Positions 1 to 9,300 of a stretch of 64,000 bases of DNA are shown here, piece after piece. Positions within the stretch are counted from its first letter, which is position 1, and every line of letters begins with the position of its first letter. The stretch comes from a cyanobacterium endosymbiont of Rhopalodia gibberula (GTDB lineage Bacteria > Cyanobacteriota > Cyanobacteriia > Cyanobacteriales > Microcystaceae): the NCBI RefSeq assembly GCF_003574135.1, contig NZ_AP018341.1, positions 868,001-932,000 on the forward strand. Direction: 5' to 3'. A model generated the notes under the pieces. It was not told the origin of the DNA. It worked only from the letters and a program-made list of their open reading frames with translations, and made no database searches. The translations under genes were made by a program, and so were the position numbers.

Positions 1-56
1 CAATTGGGAGACTTAAGCCACATTAGATATTCATCGAAAATTTTACAACTAATAAT

Positions 57-665
57 CTAAGCAACTGAAAGATAGAAGGTAAAAATACTTCTTTTTTCTA
101 ATTTGCTCGTGACGCCTATTTTCCCTTCTTGTAATTCTACTAGACGGCAGGTAATAGCTAGCCTGATTTCTGCCCCTCCAGCATAACGTGATCTGGATTT
201 ATCTGCACGCCAAAATCTTTTAAAGACATAGGATAAATTTTCAGGCTTAATACCTATTCCTGTATCAATGACAGACACAAAAACTCGGTGATGATAGCAC
301 CAAGCTTTAACAGTAATTATTCCTTTTTCAGTGTACAGCATAGTATTTCCTAATAAAATAAATTTACTAAAATCTGTTCAGTCCGATCTTTATCTCTCAA
401 TATTAGGTGTAAATCTTTAGGACAGTCTAATTTAATTATTGGACTACTATCAAGAATAGTAGCAAAAAATATTTTTACTAAAATGTCTAAATATCTTGAA
501 TTAATCTCTATAAACATCTTATTTATTTAAGAAATTTTAAATAAAGTTTTGGAGAGGAGTCAATGGATTCATCAGCTAATTTTTCTAAGTATTCTCTAAC
601 CACTGTTAAAGTAGTTCTTAATTTATGGATTAGATCGCTAATTAATTCTCGTCTTCTTTTTTCAA
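57..665 (-). pseudogene. Sensor histidine kinase, decayed
   Basis: Reading down the minus strand, a DHp-like stretch (LRTTLTVVREYLEKL, about 560-625) is followed by an in-frame stop, a phosphoacceptor-to-ATPase linker (KDRTEQILVN, near 375) and, after a frameshift, an ATPase domain with an intact G1 box (VIDTGIGI). The G2 box is ruined: GGAEIRLAIT replaces the usual GGTGLGLAI. The family reads F-x-x-x-x-S-H-E-L-R-T-P at the H box; here HKLRTT remains. No sensor domain can be recognised upstream. The dead response regulator at 1021-1720 lies just upstream on the same strand, so this was a regulator-kinase operon. An open 94-codon stretch at 57-341 survives by chance and should not be annotated as a protein. 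Confidence 0.85.
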
Positions 666-1020
666 AATTTTCTAAACTATTGGCTATATAATTAAGGCTT
701 TTTCCAAACTAGTCAAGCTCAATGGTATTAACTTTCGGCATTCTTTATTTTATTTTTTATAAAAAATATAAACTTAATTATATTACAATTTTTCTTATAA
801 AAAACAATAAAAATACACTGTTATTACAAGCAATTTTATTTTTTATCAGATGAATTATTGCTGATTAAACAGTAAATGCATCCTGCTTTCTTTGAATTAT
901 TAAAGATAAATAATAAACATTTGTATTTAAGATATTTTACAAGTTAAAATAAAACTTACTATCCCTATTATTATGACCAATAAATAGGAAATAAATAATA
1001 GTTGTATTAAACAATACATC

Positions 1021-1720
1021 TTCAAATTTGAATTCTACCCCTATGACTGTTTTAATAAAAGTTGGATGAGCGGTATCAATTTATATTTGTTTGCACAACC
1101 TTCTAACATAAGTATCTACAACCCTTTCATACAAAAAAAATTATCACACCATAATTTTTTAATTAGTTGACTGCGACTCCACACCTGCCCAGAATAATTT
1201 ATCAAAGTTAACAGTAAATTAAATTATAGTGCTGTCAATTCAAGATATTATTCTGATTTGTTTTTTAATTTTTTAGTAGCAATATAACAATTTAAATCAA
1301 CAGTAAAATGTTGAGTACAATAAATTTGGTTTAGTTGTCCTCCATCTTGTAAACTATGGTAAAGTGAAGTATGGACCTAACCTTTACTACTAATTTTATA
1401 GGACTAAAGGGTTTAATAAGATAATCATCTGCTCCCGTTTATAATCCAATAATCCGATCAATTTCTTCTCCTTTCGCTGTTAGCATCAAAATATATAAAT
1501 TTTTAGGAGTTAAAGTGTTAATAATACGGTTGCAAACTTCTTAACTATCTAACTTAGGTAACATTAAATAGAGAATAATAACATCTAGTTGCTGTTTTTA
1601 AAACATCTCTAATGCAACGATTTTATCGGTATAAACTTGATAAACAAATGATTCATTTTTCAGGATTTATAGAATTAATTTATTAATTTTATATGCGTCC
1701 TAAATAATCAAAATATTCAT
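1021..1720 (-). pseudogene. OmpR-family response regulator, decayed
   Basis: The whole length of an OmpR/PhoB-type regulator can be followed on the minus strand. It begins MNILII, then a stop where the acidic pocket residue belongs. The phosphorylation region follows (DVIILYLMLPKLD, with Y in place of the aspartate), then LMLTAKG and GADDYLIKPF. The winged-helix domain follows (LTALxFNLLLTLI, GQVWSRSQLIKKLW, VVDTYVRRLCKQI, IKTVIGVEFKF). Several stops and frame slips interrupt it, including one early at codon 7. The domain order and length of about 233 codons show that it was complete before it died. The decayed kinase at 57-665 was its likely partner. Confidence 0.88.
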
Positions 1721-1766
1721 AGATAAATATTTAACCTAAAAATTTTTTATTAAAAATAAATTAATA

Positions 1767-2750
1767 TTAATTATTCAGTGTTCCAATCAAATACAATAAG
1801 GCCATTCGCACAGCAATTCCATTTGTAACCTGTTGTTGAATTAAACTAAACTCTTGATCATCCATTAAATCAGAACTGATTTCTACTCCTCGATTAACTG
1901 GACCTGGGTGAAGAACCTTGACGTTAGGTCTACATAACTCAAGACGATCACGGGTAATGCCATAGTGTTGATGATACTCTCGTAAACTAGGTAATAAATG
2001 ATCTATCATTCGTTCTTGTTGTAAGCGCAAAGTCATGACAAAATCAGCTTCGATTAAAGCAGGTTCAATGTCCCAATGTAAGCACAATTGATCGTTTTCC
2101 AATTTTGTCACCATCTGGAGAAAAAACTGGGGAACTAATGTGGGGGGTCCGGCTAGATGAACCTGGGCTCCAGCCTTGGTTAAACTCCAAATGTTAGAAC
2201 GGGCAACCCGTGAATGTAAAATATCTCCTACTATGGCAATTTTTTTGCCTTTTAAAAGTTCTGTTCTAGGGTTATCAAGATCAAGTAAAGAACATAAAGT
2301 AAATAAATCTAATAATCCTTGGGAAGGATGTTCATGTTGACCATCTCCTCCATTAAGAACACAGACACCCGTTTCTAGAAAGTCCATTTCTGCCGCAATC
2401 GCTTGAGGAACGCCGGCTTGTTTATGACGAACAACCATAATATCCGTTCCCATCGCCAGATAAGTTTTAGCAGTATCAAAAATAGTCTCTCCTTTAGTTA
2501 AAGAAGAACTTCCAGGAGAAAAATTAAGGATGTCTGCCGAAAGACGTTTGGCAGCTAATTCAAAACTACTGCGGGTACGAGTAGAAGGTTCAAAAAACAT
2601 ATTGGTCACTACCTGTCCCTGAAGGGCTGGAACTTTTTTAGTACGTCGAGACAAAACTTCCCGGAAACTAGAGGCAGTTTGCAGAAGAATATCGTATTCC
2701 TCAGTCATCCAATCGGCCAACCCTAAAATATGATGTCGAGTCCAATTCAT
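1767..2750 (-). CDS. pyrB: Aspartate carbamoyltransferase catalytic subunit
   Basis: Cytosolic enzyme joining carbamoyl phosphate to L-aspartate, the committed step of pyrimidine synthesis. The 327-residue protein has the carbamoyl-phosphate loop [13 protein letters not shown] (about 52-64), the [12 protein letters not shown] motif (about 141-152) and the C-terminal [11 protein letters not shown] segment. Length is normal for the catalytic chain; no regulatory subunit is expected in cyanobacteria. The ATG at 2750 gives the usual short N-terminus before HHILGL. It stands alone between pseudogenes, so it is probably transcribed from its own promoter in 2751-3007. All recognisable active-site segments are intact. 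Confidence 0.96.
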   Translation of the reverse strand: MNWTRHHILGLADWMTEEYDILLQTASSFREVLSRRTKKVPALQGQVVTNMFFEPSTRTRSSFELAAKRLSADILNFSPGSSSLTKGETIFDTAKTYLAMGTDIMVVRHKQAGVPQAIAAEMDFLETGVCVLNGGDGQHEHPSQGLLDLFTLCSLLDLDNPRTELLKGKKIAIVGDILHSRVARSNIWSLTKAGAQVHLAGPPTLVPQFFLQMVTKLENDQLCLHWDIEPALIEADFVMTLRLQQERMIDHLLPSLREYHQHYGITRDRLELCRPNVKVLHPGPVNRGVEISSDLMDDQEFSLIQQQVTNGIAVRMALLYLIGTLNN

Positions 2751-3007
2751 GTTAGTTGGTCATTAATTTAGATAAGTTGTGAGTTGTGACTGAGATGCGA
2801 AAGGGCAACCAATCAATAACTATGCTACTGTATTGTTTTCGCTAACTCTACTAATCTTTCCTAAGAAAAGTCTCATAACAGATTTAACTATTAAGTTAAA
2901 TATTTTTTAAACTCCCTACAGACTTTGGTAATCGAAACAGTTAAAATGACAGAAGCTTAAACCCTCTCTTTTATTTCTTAAAAAGAATTATCAATAGTCA
3001 ATATATA

Positions 3008-3652
3008 ATGATATTCACATATATTTTACCTACACTCCTGTTAGCTTTAGTATTGAGTTGTTTATCTTTGTCACCAGTGTTGTCCGAAGATACCATACAT
3101 TTAACTGAAATTAAACCGAACAATCGCTCCTTAATATCTCCAGAAACAGGGGTAGACTATACCCCCCTACAAAATCGTTTACAACAACAACAATGGCAAG
3201 AGGCTAATGAAACCAGCACCTACCTAATACTTAAGGCTGTTAACCGGGACGAACAAGGATGGATGTCCGGTAAAGATGTGGTTCAATTGGCTTGTTGGGA
3301 CTTAAAAACCCTTGATGGTTTATGGAAAGAATATTCCCAAGGAAAATTTGGCTTTAGTGTTCAATTTCCTATTTTCATTGACACTGGAAATAAACCTGGA
3401 AAATTAGTAGCAAGTTATTTCTATGACGATTTTGGGACGCGAGTAGGATGGCGTAAAGACGATCAATGGATCGCCTTCAAACACAATTTAATTTATAGTT
3501 TAGATGCTCCGATTGGTCATCTTCCAAACCCCCGCTCAGAATACCAAATTACCGGAGGGCAACTGAATTATACAGCCCTAACCCAAAGGATGGTAGAGTG
3601 TAGACTTGTTTCCCCCACGTTTCCAAGAAGACGGACCTACAATTTTAACTAA
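3008..3652 (+). CDS. GUN4-domain protein with signal peptide
   Basis: Residues about 50-175 form a full GUN4 domain: YTPLQNRLQQQQWQEA at its start, the CWDLKTLDGLWKEYSQGKFG core, FGTRVGWR, and the terminal APIGHLPNP. GUN4 proteins bind porphyrins, and the classic cytosolic member stimulates Mg-chelatase in chlorophyll synthesis. This 214-residue protein differs in having a hydrophobic N-terminus (residues 3-27, ending near SPVLSED) that looks like a signal peptide or anchor, so the domain should lie outside the cytoplasm. It is therefore more likely one of the secreted GUN4 paralogues than the chelatase cofactor. A short palindrome (3693-3707) follows the gene. The ligand is unknown. Confidence 0.85.
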   Translation: MIFTYILPTLLLALVLSCLSLSPVLSEDTIHLTEIKPNNRSLISPETGVDYTPLQNRLQQQQWQEANETSTYLILKAVNRDEQGWMSGKDVVQLACWDLKTLDGLWKEYSQGKFGFSVQFPIFIDTGNKPGKLVASYFYDDFGTRVGWRKDDQWIAFKHNLIYSLDAPIGHLPNPRSEYQITGGQLNYTALTQRMVECRLVSPTFPRRRTYNFN

Positions 3653-3839
3653 ACAATTATCCCAGTCTAACGAAAGTGCAATAAGCTCGGGGCTCAAAAA
3701 TTTTGAGAATTGACAGATATCTTCTTTTTGATTATACCCAAACAATTTTGGGCAAAAAATCAACATATAAATGATAACAATCTCACTCAAATACTTTGAG
3801 AATTTCTAAAAAACTTTCTAATTCTATTTTTATCGATCA

Positions 3840-4925
3840 TAGCCTGTGGCTCGGAGGAACAACAAGCTACAAGTCTTAGTACTAATTCCTGTTAAACTCC
3901 AAACCCTACAATAAACTACCCTAATTGATAATTGTGTGGGAATTCTTGAAGCTAGACAATGGATTAATCCAGTTTCTAGTAGTACCAGTGAACATATTAT
4001 CAAGATTTTTTCTAAAGAAGAGGATTATCCTTCGTTAAAAATAATCCTTAGTAGAAATATAACCTCTCTAAGAGAAAAAGGATATCAGAGCTACTATCAG
4101 ATGCTTGAATGTTGCTCAAGCAGAGTTACGTACTGCCGAAGCGTAATTATGACAACGGAAAGCTGAGCTGGTTTCACAATGCTGATGCACATAAAACCGA
4201 AGCTAATTTAACTTTAGTTGAGATTAATTGTGGTCGATCACGAAGTCTCTAATGGTTCTTAAAGCAGACTTAGATGATAAAATACGCACTTTAAACGCTA
4301 CAAAAGCTCAATTAAACTCCAGAATTAAAACCTGTGATGCGGTAAAAAATATCTCAATGCTGCTGTCAAAAATCTACTAGCCTCTGAAAAACGGGTAAAC
4401 TAAGCTTTAGCCAATATGGATAGTCGAGAATTTGTATATCAAGCCTAATTAAAATTCGGGGCAACCAACCAGTCAAACCCTAACCTATAATTTTCTTTAC
4501 GCTCCTATTATATAGAGTGTAGGGAAGTTTAAATCAAGAAGAAATGGGAGATAACGCTGATCTTAGAGAAGTAATTACCACCATAATAGATAATCAAGTC
4601 TTGAATCTTAATGTCAGTGTTACTGCTGAAAATTATAATCGATTGTGTTCAGTACTTCCTATAGGAATTATTAATCCTGATGGAACCACGGAAGTGGAGG
4701 GACAAATTATTTATGTTGTTCTTTTAATGGACTGAAATACCAAGACTATTCAAGTTAAAATAACTTTTTGCAAAAATGGCAGTTTAGGAGATCAACAATA
4801 TGTGCAGTTAAAAGTGATTTGGAATCAAAAATTTAGGGTTTTAGTCCATACTACTGCAACTAGTAGTTTGGAAAAATACAGACTTATTTTGATTGCTCAG
4901 CTTAGATGCTTAAAAGATAAGTAAA
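3840..4925 (+). pseudogene. RND/HlyD-type efflux membrane-fusion protein, decayed
   Basis: Scattered over three frames are pieces of a periplasmic adaptor protein. They include a lipoyl-like start (near 3937-4030), coiled-coil debris (LKADLDDKIRTLNATKAQLN and LLASEKRVN, 4250-4410) and the best preserved beta-barrel part, LNVSVTAENYNRL...GIINPDGTTEVEGQI (4590-4710), continuing as LKVIWNQKFRVLV (near 4810). Many stops and frameshifts separate them. Such proteins link an inner-membrane pump to an outer-membrane channel; no pump gene, intact or dead, is recognisable downstream. The open stretches at 3936-4166 and 4544-4735 are relics of this gene. Confidence 0.8.
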
Positions 4926-5263
4926 CATGCCTAATTACTAAACAAATTTCTGTTAAAATAGGTTCTGTTTAAGATAAAAATTCTCAGATAATTTATGAAG
5001 TTAAATCAGAAAAAAATTTCTGTTAATCGTATCTTATGTTTAAGTGGTAACAGTTCTACTTAAGAGAAATCTGTTAATTGTAACAATACAATGAAACATA
5101 TCAATAAATAACTGTGGTCAAAACTTAATCGATATTGTAATAACTTTTTTAAAAAGTGAATTTTTAATATTTTTGCCAAAGAATCAGATCAAATAGGAAT
5201 ACTTGTTATTTTTTTATCTTTCTTTTTTACATAAAACAGATTTTAAATTAAATTTTTTTGACT

Positions 5264-5321
5264 TAAGCCAACAGCTATAAGATCTATTAGAAATAATAAA
5301 GATCTTATAGCTGTTGGCTTA
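5264..5321. repeat. Perfect 22-bp inverted repeat, 14-nt loop
   Basis: The arm TAAGCCAACAGCTATAAGAT (plus the two bases CT) at 5264-5285 is exactly complementary to 5300-5321, around a 14-nt loop. No T-run follows on the plus strand (next bases CAGGG), so it is not an ordinary terminator. It is the least AT-biased part of the spacer, and both arms are undamaged although the DNA around them is not. The hairpin at 43615-43672 has the same stem and loop lengths but a different sequence. Confidence 0.9.
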
Positions 5322-5757
5322 CAGGGAATTGATTTATTGAATAAAATATTTAATTATTGATCATAGTATAACTAATTATACATAACAGGTTAATATTTTT
5401 TATCGTTAGAATATGAGATCTGACTCTGTTGTAACCTATCTCTCAAAAAAAAATATTGTTATAAATAACAAGCAAATAAGATTAACAATAAACTTAATTT
5501 AATCCAAAATTAAATGATATTAATCATACTTATATTCAGTATTTAATTTTAATTTAAATATTTTTAACCCACAAATATTTTTTCATGTTTTTGGTTAAAT
5601 CTAATTATAAAATATTAATAAATATTAAAAATTAATACTGGCATAAGTGCAACATTAAAAATAGTTAATTTCTCTAGAAATTATTAAAATATAATAATAG
5701 ATAAGCGTTCAGTTCCAAAAACTTTAAAAAAATATAAATCATATTAATTTGGTAATT

Positions 5758-5793
5758 AATTAGTAATTATATTAAAAATAATAATTACTAATT
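5758..5793. repeat. 13-bp inverted repeat
   Basis: AATTAGTAATTAT at 5758-5770 pairs perfectly with 5781-5793 across a 10-nt loop. It consists almost only of A and T, so chance is a fair explanation. It is noted because it adds to the set of hairpins in this spacer. Confidence 0.6.
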
Positions 5794-6299
5794 TTAATAA
5801 AAAATATATTTTTGTTCATTCTTAATTATTTTCTTTAATTTCAAATACTTTTCAAAAAGTATTTATACATAACTTATTTTGTTTTTGTTATTAAAAGTAG
5901 ATTAACAAATATTTTAAATAAATCAAATTTTATTGAGGTCAGCTTTCATGGGTTATGGTCATTTACATGAAAAAACAAGGTTATAAATAATCATTAAAAT
6001 TAAATAATATACTAGAAGTTGAAATTAAATTATTATTTGACCAAGTTAAATAGATAAACTGTATATAGTTTATTTTATTTCTTCAAACCTTATTTTAAGA
6101 ATATATTTTCTATTTTTAGTTATTTTATCTCTAGTGATAAATTTAAAATAAAAAAGAGGTTGACAAACTTTTAGCGGATTTGTAGCCAGAAAATAGATTA
6201 CATTGGCAAAAAATATCGAAACTTATTATATACGGTAAGTTAATTTACACATGGTTAAGTTAATTAAGTTCGGTTGTTCAAAGATTTTTATAATGTTTG

Positions 6300-6379
6300 A
6301 AAATAGCAAGAAATTACTGTATGTGTAATGATAGTTCCTAACCATTTTGACCTCCACGGGATCTGCCCCGTGGTTTTTT
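6300..6379 (+). ncRNA. Candidate small RNA, about 80 nt
   Basis: A strong terminator at 6354-6379 has no gene in front of it. A TATAAT box lies at 6289-6294, so a transcript starting near 6300 would be about 80 nt and end in the U-run. No good -35 box is visible and no known RNA family is recognised; the Yfr1 signature CUCCUCACAC is absent. It could instead be the surviving terminator of a gene that has decayed away. Both ideas rest on sequence alone. Confidence 0.35.
6354..6379 (+). terminator. Rho-independent terminator
   Basis: CCACGGG (6354-6360), a 6-nt loop, CCCGTGG (6367-6373), then TTTTTT (6374-6379). This is the clearest intrinsic terminator in the window. It lies 100 bp before ndbB, so it insulates ndbB from upstream transcription. 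Confidence 0.85.
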
Positions 6380-6480
6380 CATAGAGGATATTTCATCAAC
6401 TCTAATCTCTAATCTCTGATACTAAGTTATATTAAGAATAATCAAGCTTAGTTTAAGCAACCCCACAACATTGAATCATC

Positions 6481-7674
6481 ATGAGTGAGCAAGCATTACG
6501 CATCTGTATTTTGGGGGGAGGTTTTGGTGGTCTATATACTGCTTTACGTTTAAGTCAGTTTCCTTGGACAGATGGACATTTTCCTGAAATCATCCTAATT
6601 GATCAAAACGATCACTTTCTGTTTACCCCTCTACTCTATGAGTTAATTACTGGAGAGATGCAATCTTGGGAAATTGCCCCTTGCTTTGAAGAATTATTGA
6701 CTAATACGAGAATTCGTTTCCACCAAGGTTGTGTCACCGCAATTAATGTCGAAACCCAACACATTGAATTAGACAATCATCATAGCTTATCCTACGATAA
6801 ATTAGTCCTGGCAATGGGGGGAAAAACACCCTTGGACAAGGTATTAGGGTCAAAAGATTATGGTATTTCCTTTCGCAGCCTCCAAGATGCCTATCGAATC
6901 AAAGAAAGGTTGCGCTTACTAGAAGTTGCCCAGGCTGAAAAAATCCGTGTCGCTGTAGTGGGTGGTGGTTATAGTGGGGTAGAACTTGCTTGTAAACTCG
7001 CAGACCATCTAGGAAAAATAGGAAGAATCCGCTTAGTGGAACGGGGAAAAGAAATTTTAAGTAATTCCCCTGAATTTAACTGCAAGGCAGTTCAAGATGC
7101 TTTAGAAAAACGACGAGTTTGGATTGATTTGGAAACAGAAGTTAGTGAAATCACTTTTGATAGCCTATCCCTATGTTACAAAGGTCGAACGGATACCATT
7201 CCTGTCGATTTAGTTATTTGGACTGTGGGAACCCAAGTTTTAGACTGGGTGCAAGACCTTCCCTTAAAACACAGTGAACAGGGATTGATTACGATCAACC
7301 CAAAATTACAGGTGATAGGTCATCCAGAGATTTATGCGCTGGGTGATTTAGCAGACTGTAAAGATGCAACCGGACAACAAATCCCCCGAACCGCCCAAAC
7401 AGCCCTTCAACAATCTGACTATTGTGCTTGGAATCTTTGGGCTTCCATTACCCGACGTCCCTTGCTACCCTTTCGTTATCAAGCATTAGGGGAAATGTTG
7501 GCTCTAGGGATTAATAATGCAACTCTCAATAGTTTAAGAATAGAACTTGATGGACCATTAGCTTATCTAACTCGACGGTTAGTTTATCTGTATCGTCTTC
7601 CCACTTTTAAACATCAACTCAGTGTAGGGTTGAGTTGGATAATTCGACCTCTTGTAGAAGGGTTACCAGATTAG
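6481..7674 (+). CDS. ndbB: Type II NAD(P)H dehydrogenase, NdbB-like
   Basis: Single-subunit FAD enzyme passing electrons from NAD(P)H to a quinone without pumping protons. The 397-residue protein has an N-terminal FAD-binding Rossmann motif (ILGGGFGGLYTAL, about 10-22), a second NAD(P)H-binding motif (VVGGGYSGVELAC, about 160-172) and a late FAD motif (IYALGDLADC, about 285-294). Length and layout fit cyanobacterial NdbB, which in Synechocystis reduces demethylphylloquinone in vitamin K1 synthesis. NdbA/NdbC paralogues cannot be excluded from sequence alone. No membrane-spanning segment is seen; attachment is probably peripheral. The ATG at 6481 places the first glycine motif at the expected distance. 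Confidence 0.85.
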   Translation: MSEQALRICILGGGFGGLYTALRLSQFPWTDGHFPEIILIDQNDHFLFTPLLYELITGEMQSWEIAPCFEELLTNTRIRFHQGCVTAINVETQHIELDNHHSLSYDKLVLAMGGKTPLDKVLGSKDYGISFRSLQDAYRIKERLRLLEVAQAEKIRVAVVGGGYSGVELACKLADHLGKIGRIRLVERGKEILSNSPEFNCKAVQDALEKRRVWIDLETEVSEITFDSLSLCYKGRTDTIPVDLVIWTVGTQVLDWVQDLPLKHSEQGLITINPKLQVIGHPEIYALGDLADCKDATGQQIPRTAQTALQQSDYCAWNLWASITRRPLLPFRYQALGEMLALGINNATLNSLRIELDGPLAYLTRRLVYLYRLPTFKHQLSVGLSWIIRPLVEGLPD

Positions 7675-7761
7675 TTGATTAAGAAAAAAAGAAAAGGATG
7701 GAGAGTAAAAAAAGATTTAAAAAATTAAATTGTAGATAATATTGTCAAATGAATTAAGATT

Positions 7762-8152
7762 ATGAAATCTGCTCGAATCTTAGTGGTGGAAGATGAAGTA
7801 AAATTAAGTTGGTTTATCGAGTTATAATTTAAAGTATAAGGAGAGTTATGACACTGCTATGGCTAATAGTAGTTTATCGAAATTAACCCTCTCTAGAGAA
7901 GATGCCCTAGACCTCATTTATTTTATTAGATAGTAGATTTGCCAATGCATCAGTATAAATGCTGATGTATTATCTTCACGGAATTTTTACTAGAGAGCAA
8001 ATTATCGAAAGGGTATAGGATCCCAATTTTGTGGAAGACCCGAATATTATTTAAGTCTATATTCGTTACCTGCTCCTAAGATTGGAAGTCCAAAAAGAAC
8101 TTTTACTAATTCAAACCGTTTGAAGGATGGGTCATGTTCTGCTGAACTAACG
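7762..8152 (+). pseudogene. OmpR-family response regulator, decayed and internally deleted
   Basis: It begins with the typical ILVVEDEVKLS start of a receiver domain and then degenerates. The phosphorylation site and most of the receiver are missing. The DNA-binding domain reappears as FTREQIIERV, NIIxVYIRYLLLRLEVQKE and LIQTV, with stops between them. About 390 bp remain of an expected 680, so there is a deletion as well as point damage. It lies 87 bp after ndbB and is unrelated in sequence to the dead regulator at 1021-1720. No kinase remnant is visible beside it. Confidence 0.8.
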
Positions 8153-8200
8153 GGATTTTTTAAAAATTTTACAAAATAAATGACACAAGTAAGTTAGGTT

Positions 8201-8746
8201 TTGCTAGAATTACAGGCGGTCATTCAGCTTAAGATAGAATCTTTGAGTAAAGCAGTAGAGATTCCCAACCTAGATATATTGGCGCAAGAGCTAGCCGCTA
8301 TCCAACAGACAGGTTCCAAACGGATTGCCCTATTAGGTTCGCGCCACGTTCCCATCACTCATCAACAATTGATTGAGATGATGACCTATGCCCTAGTTTT
8401 AGGAGGCAATCGTCTTATGACATCTGGGGCGACAGGGACCAATGCAGCCGCTATTAAAGGGGCAATGAGGGCTGATCCAAACCTCTTAACGGTTATTCTT
8501 CCCCAAAGCCTCCGATGCCAACCTAAAGAGTCCCGCAATCAATTGCAAAAAGTCGTTCATTTGGTGGAAAATCCGGAGAATGACGGGCTATCCTTAAGAC
8601 AAGCAAGTTCTTTGTGTAATTTAGAGATTATTTCTCGTTGTCAACAGTTAATTTGCTTTGCCTTTCACGATAGCCATACCCTTCTCCAAACTTGTCAAGA
8701 GGCCGAAGGGCAGCGCAAGCTAGTTACATTATTTTATTTTGATTAG
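8201..8746 (+). CDS. DprA-like protein (DNA recombination-mediator A family), damaged start
   Basis: The 181-residue reading frame has a Rossmann-like DprA/LOG fold: GSKRIALLGSRHVPITHQ (about 37-54), LMTSGATGTNAAAIKGA (about 72-88) and LVENPENDGLSL near residue 122. It matches a cyanobacterial protein annotated as DNA recombination-mediator protein A; its exact role is unproven. The natural ATG is probably at 8180, but codon 6 from there is TAG (8195-8197). Translation would have to restart at the in-frame TTG at 8201 or another internal codon. The body of the protein is otherwise undamaged, so the gene may still work with a shortened N-terminus or may have just been lost. Confidence 0.7.
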   Translation: MLELQAVIQLKIESLSKAVEIPNLDILAQELAAIQQTGSKRIALLGSRHVPITHQQLIEMMTYALVLGGNRLMTSGATGTNAAAIKGAMRADPNLLTVILPQSLRCQPKESRNQLQKVVHLVENPENDGLSLRQASSLCNLEIISRCQQLICFAFHDSHTLLQTCQEAEGQRKLVTLFYFD

Positions 8747-9300
8747 CTAGAAAAACGCTGTTCTGATACGAGAGTTGCAATCTTTTAAGAAGGTCTCAAT
8801 ATCTCAACTCTACTCGGTGCTTAAACTAAGCCGGACACCTTAGAGAAATTCCACTTCTGGGTTCCCGATGGGAGTGTTTAGAATCTAAGCCCTTTCGTTG
8901 AATAAGGAATTCTGGTAGTGATACAGAGAGAACCCCCCGTTACTAGGGAGTTCAATGGGGGGTATTTCATACAGAGGTTGGGGTTGTTGTCTTGACTTTT
9001 TCCTTGCCGCGACTAATACTCGGTAAGTTCTTACAAGAGATTCAGTTAAACCAACAAATAAATATTTTCAAAATGGATAAATTTAAGTAGTTTCCAGCAA
9101 ACTCCCCAAAACCAATAAAGATTTTTATTGAACGGATTAGTTTAAGTAGAATTCTATATTGACTCAACACACTTTCTTTTATGAAAGAGAATAATAGCTT
9201 TTATAGAAAAATTAACATTGAGAGGGCAATAACTAGTAGAAAGAAAACAATTTTTATAAGGAACTTAGTAAAAAAACAGGCGTTTGAAAAAAATCGATGA
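8747..9300. other. Decayed spacer after the DprA-like gene
   Basis: No intact gene. On the plus strand, FHFWVPDGS and LSPFVE can be read near 8850-8905 as possible coding debris, but I cannot assign a family. A hairpin lies at 8932-8963. The part from 9060 on probably includes the lost N-terminal portion of the GluR0-like pseudogene. Confidence 0.5.
8932..8963. terminator. C/G-rich hairpin, possible terminator
   Basis: ACCCCCC (8932-8938) pairs with GGGGGGT (8957-8963), with about three more pairs inside. Only a weak T-run follows on the plus strand (ATTTCAT). A six-base C/G run is conspicuous in this AT-rich DNA. It may end transcription of the DprA-like gene or be left from a dead gene. 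Confidence 0.45.

Larger units (their letters stand above)
4926..6288 (+). other. Gene-free AT-rich spacer
   Basis: About 1.4 kb with no open frame of note and no recognisable coding debris. It holds two strong inverted repeats (5264-5321 and 5758-5793), listed separately, and leads into the candidate small RNA at 6300-6379. Base composition is much more AT-rich than in the flanking genes, as expected for old pseudogene DNA that has lost its signal. Confidence 0.7.

Noticed and set aside
3578-3790. 70-codon minus-strand frame at the end of the GUN4 gene
   Set aside because: Overlaps the end of a confident gene and has no protein-family features.
3693-3800. Two CTCAAA...TTTGAG palindromes after the GUN4 gene as a repeat family
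   Set aside because: Very short stems, only two copies, and AT-rich; chance is sufficient.
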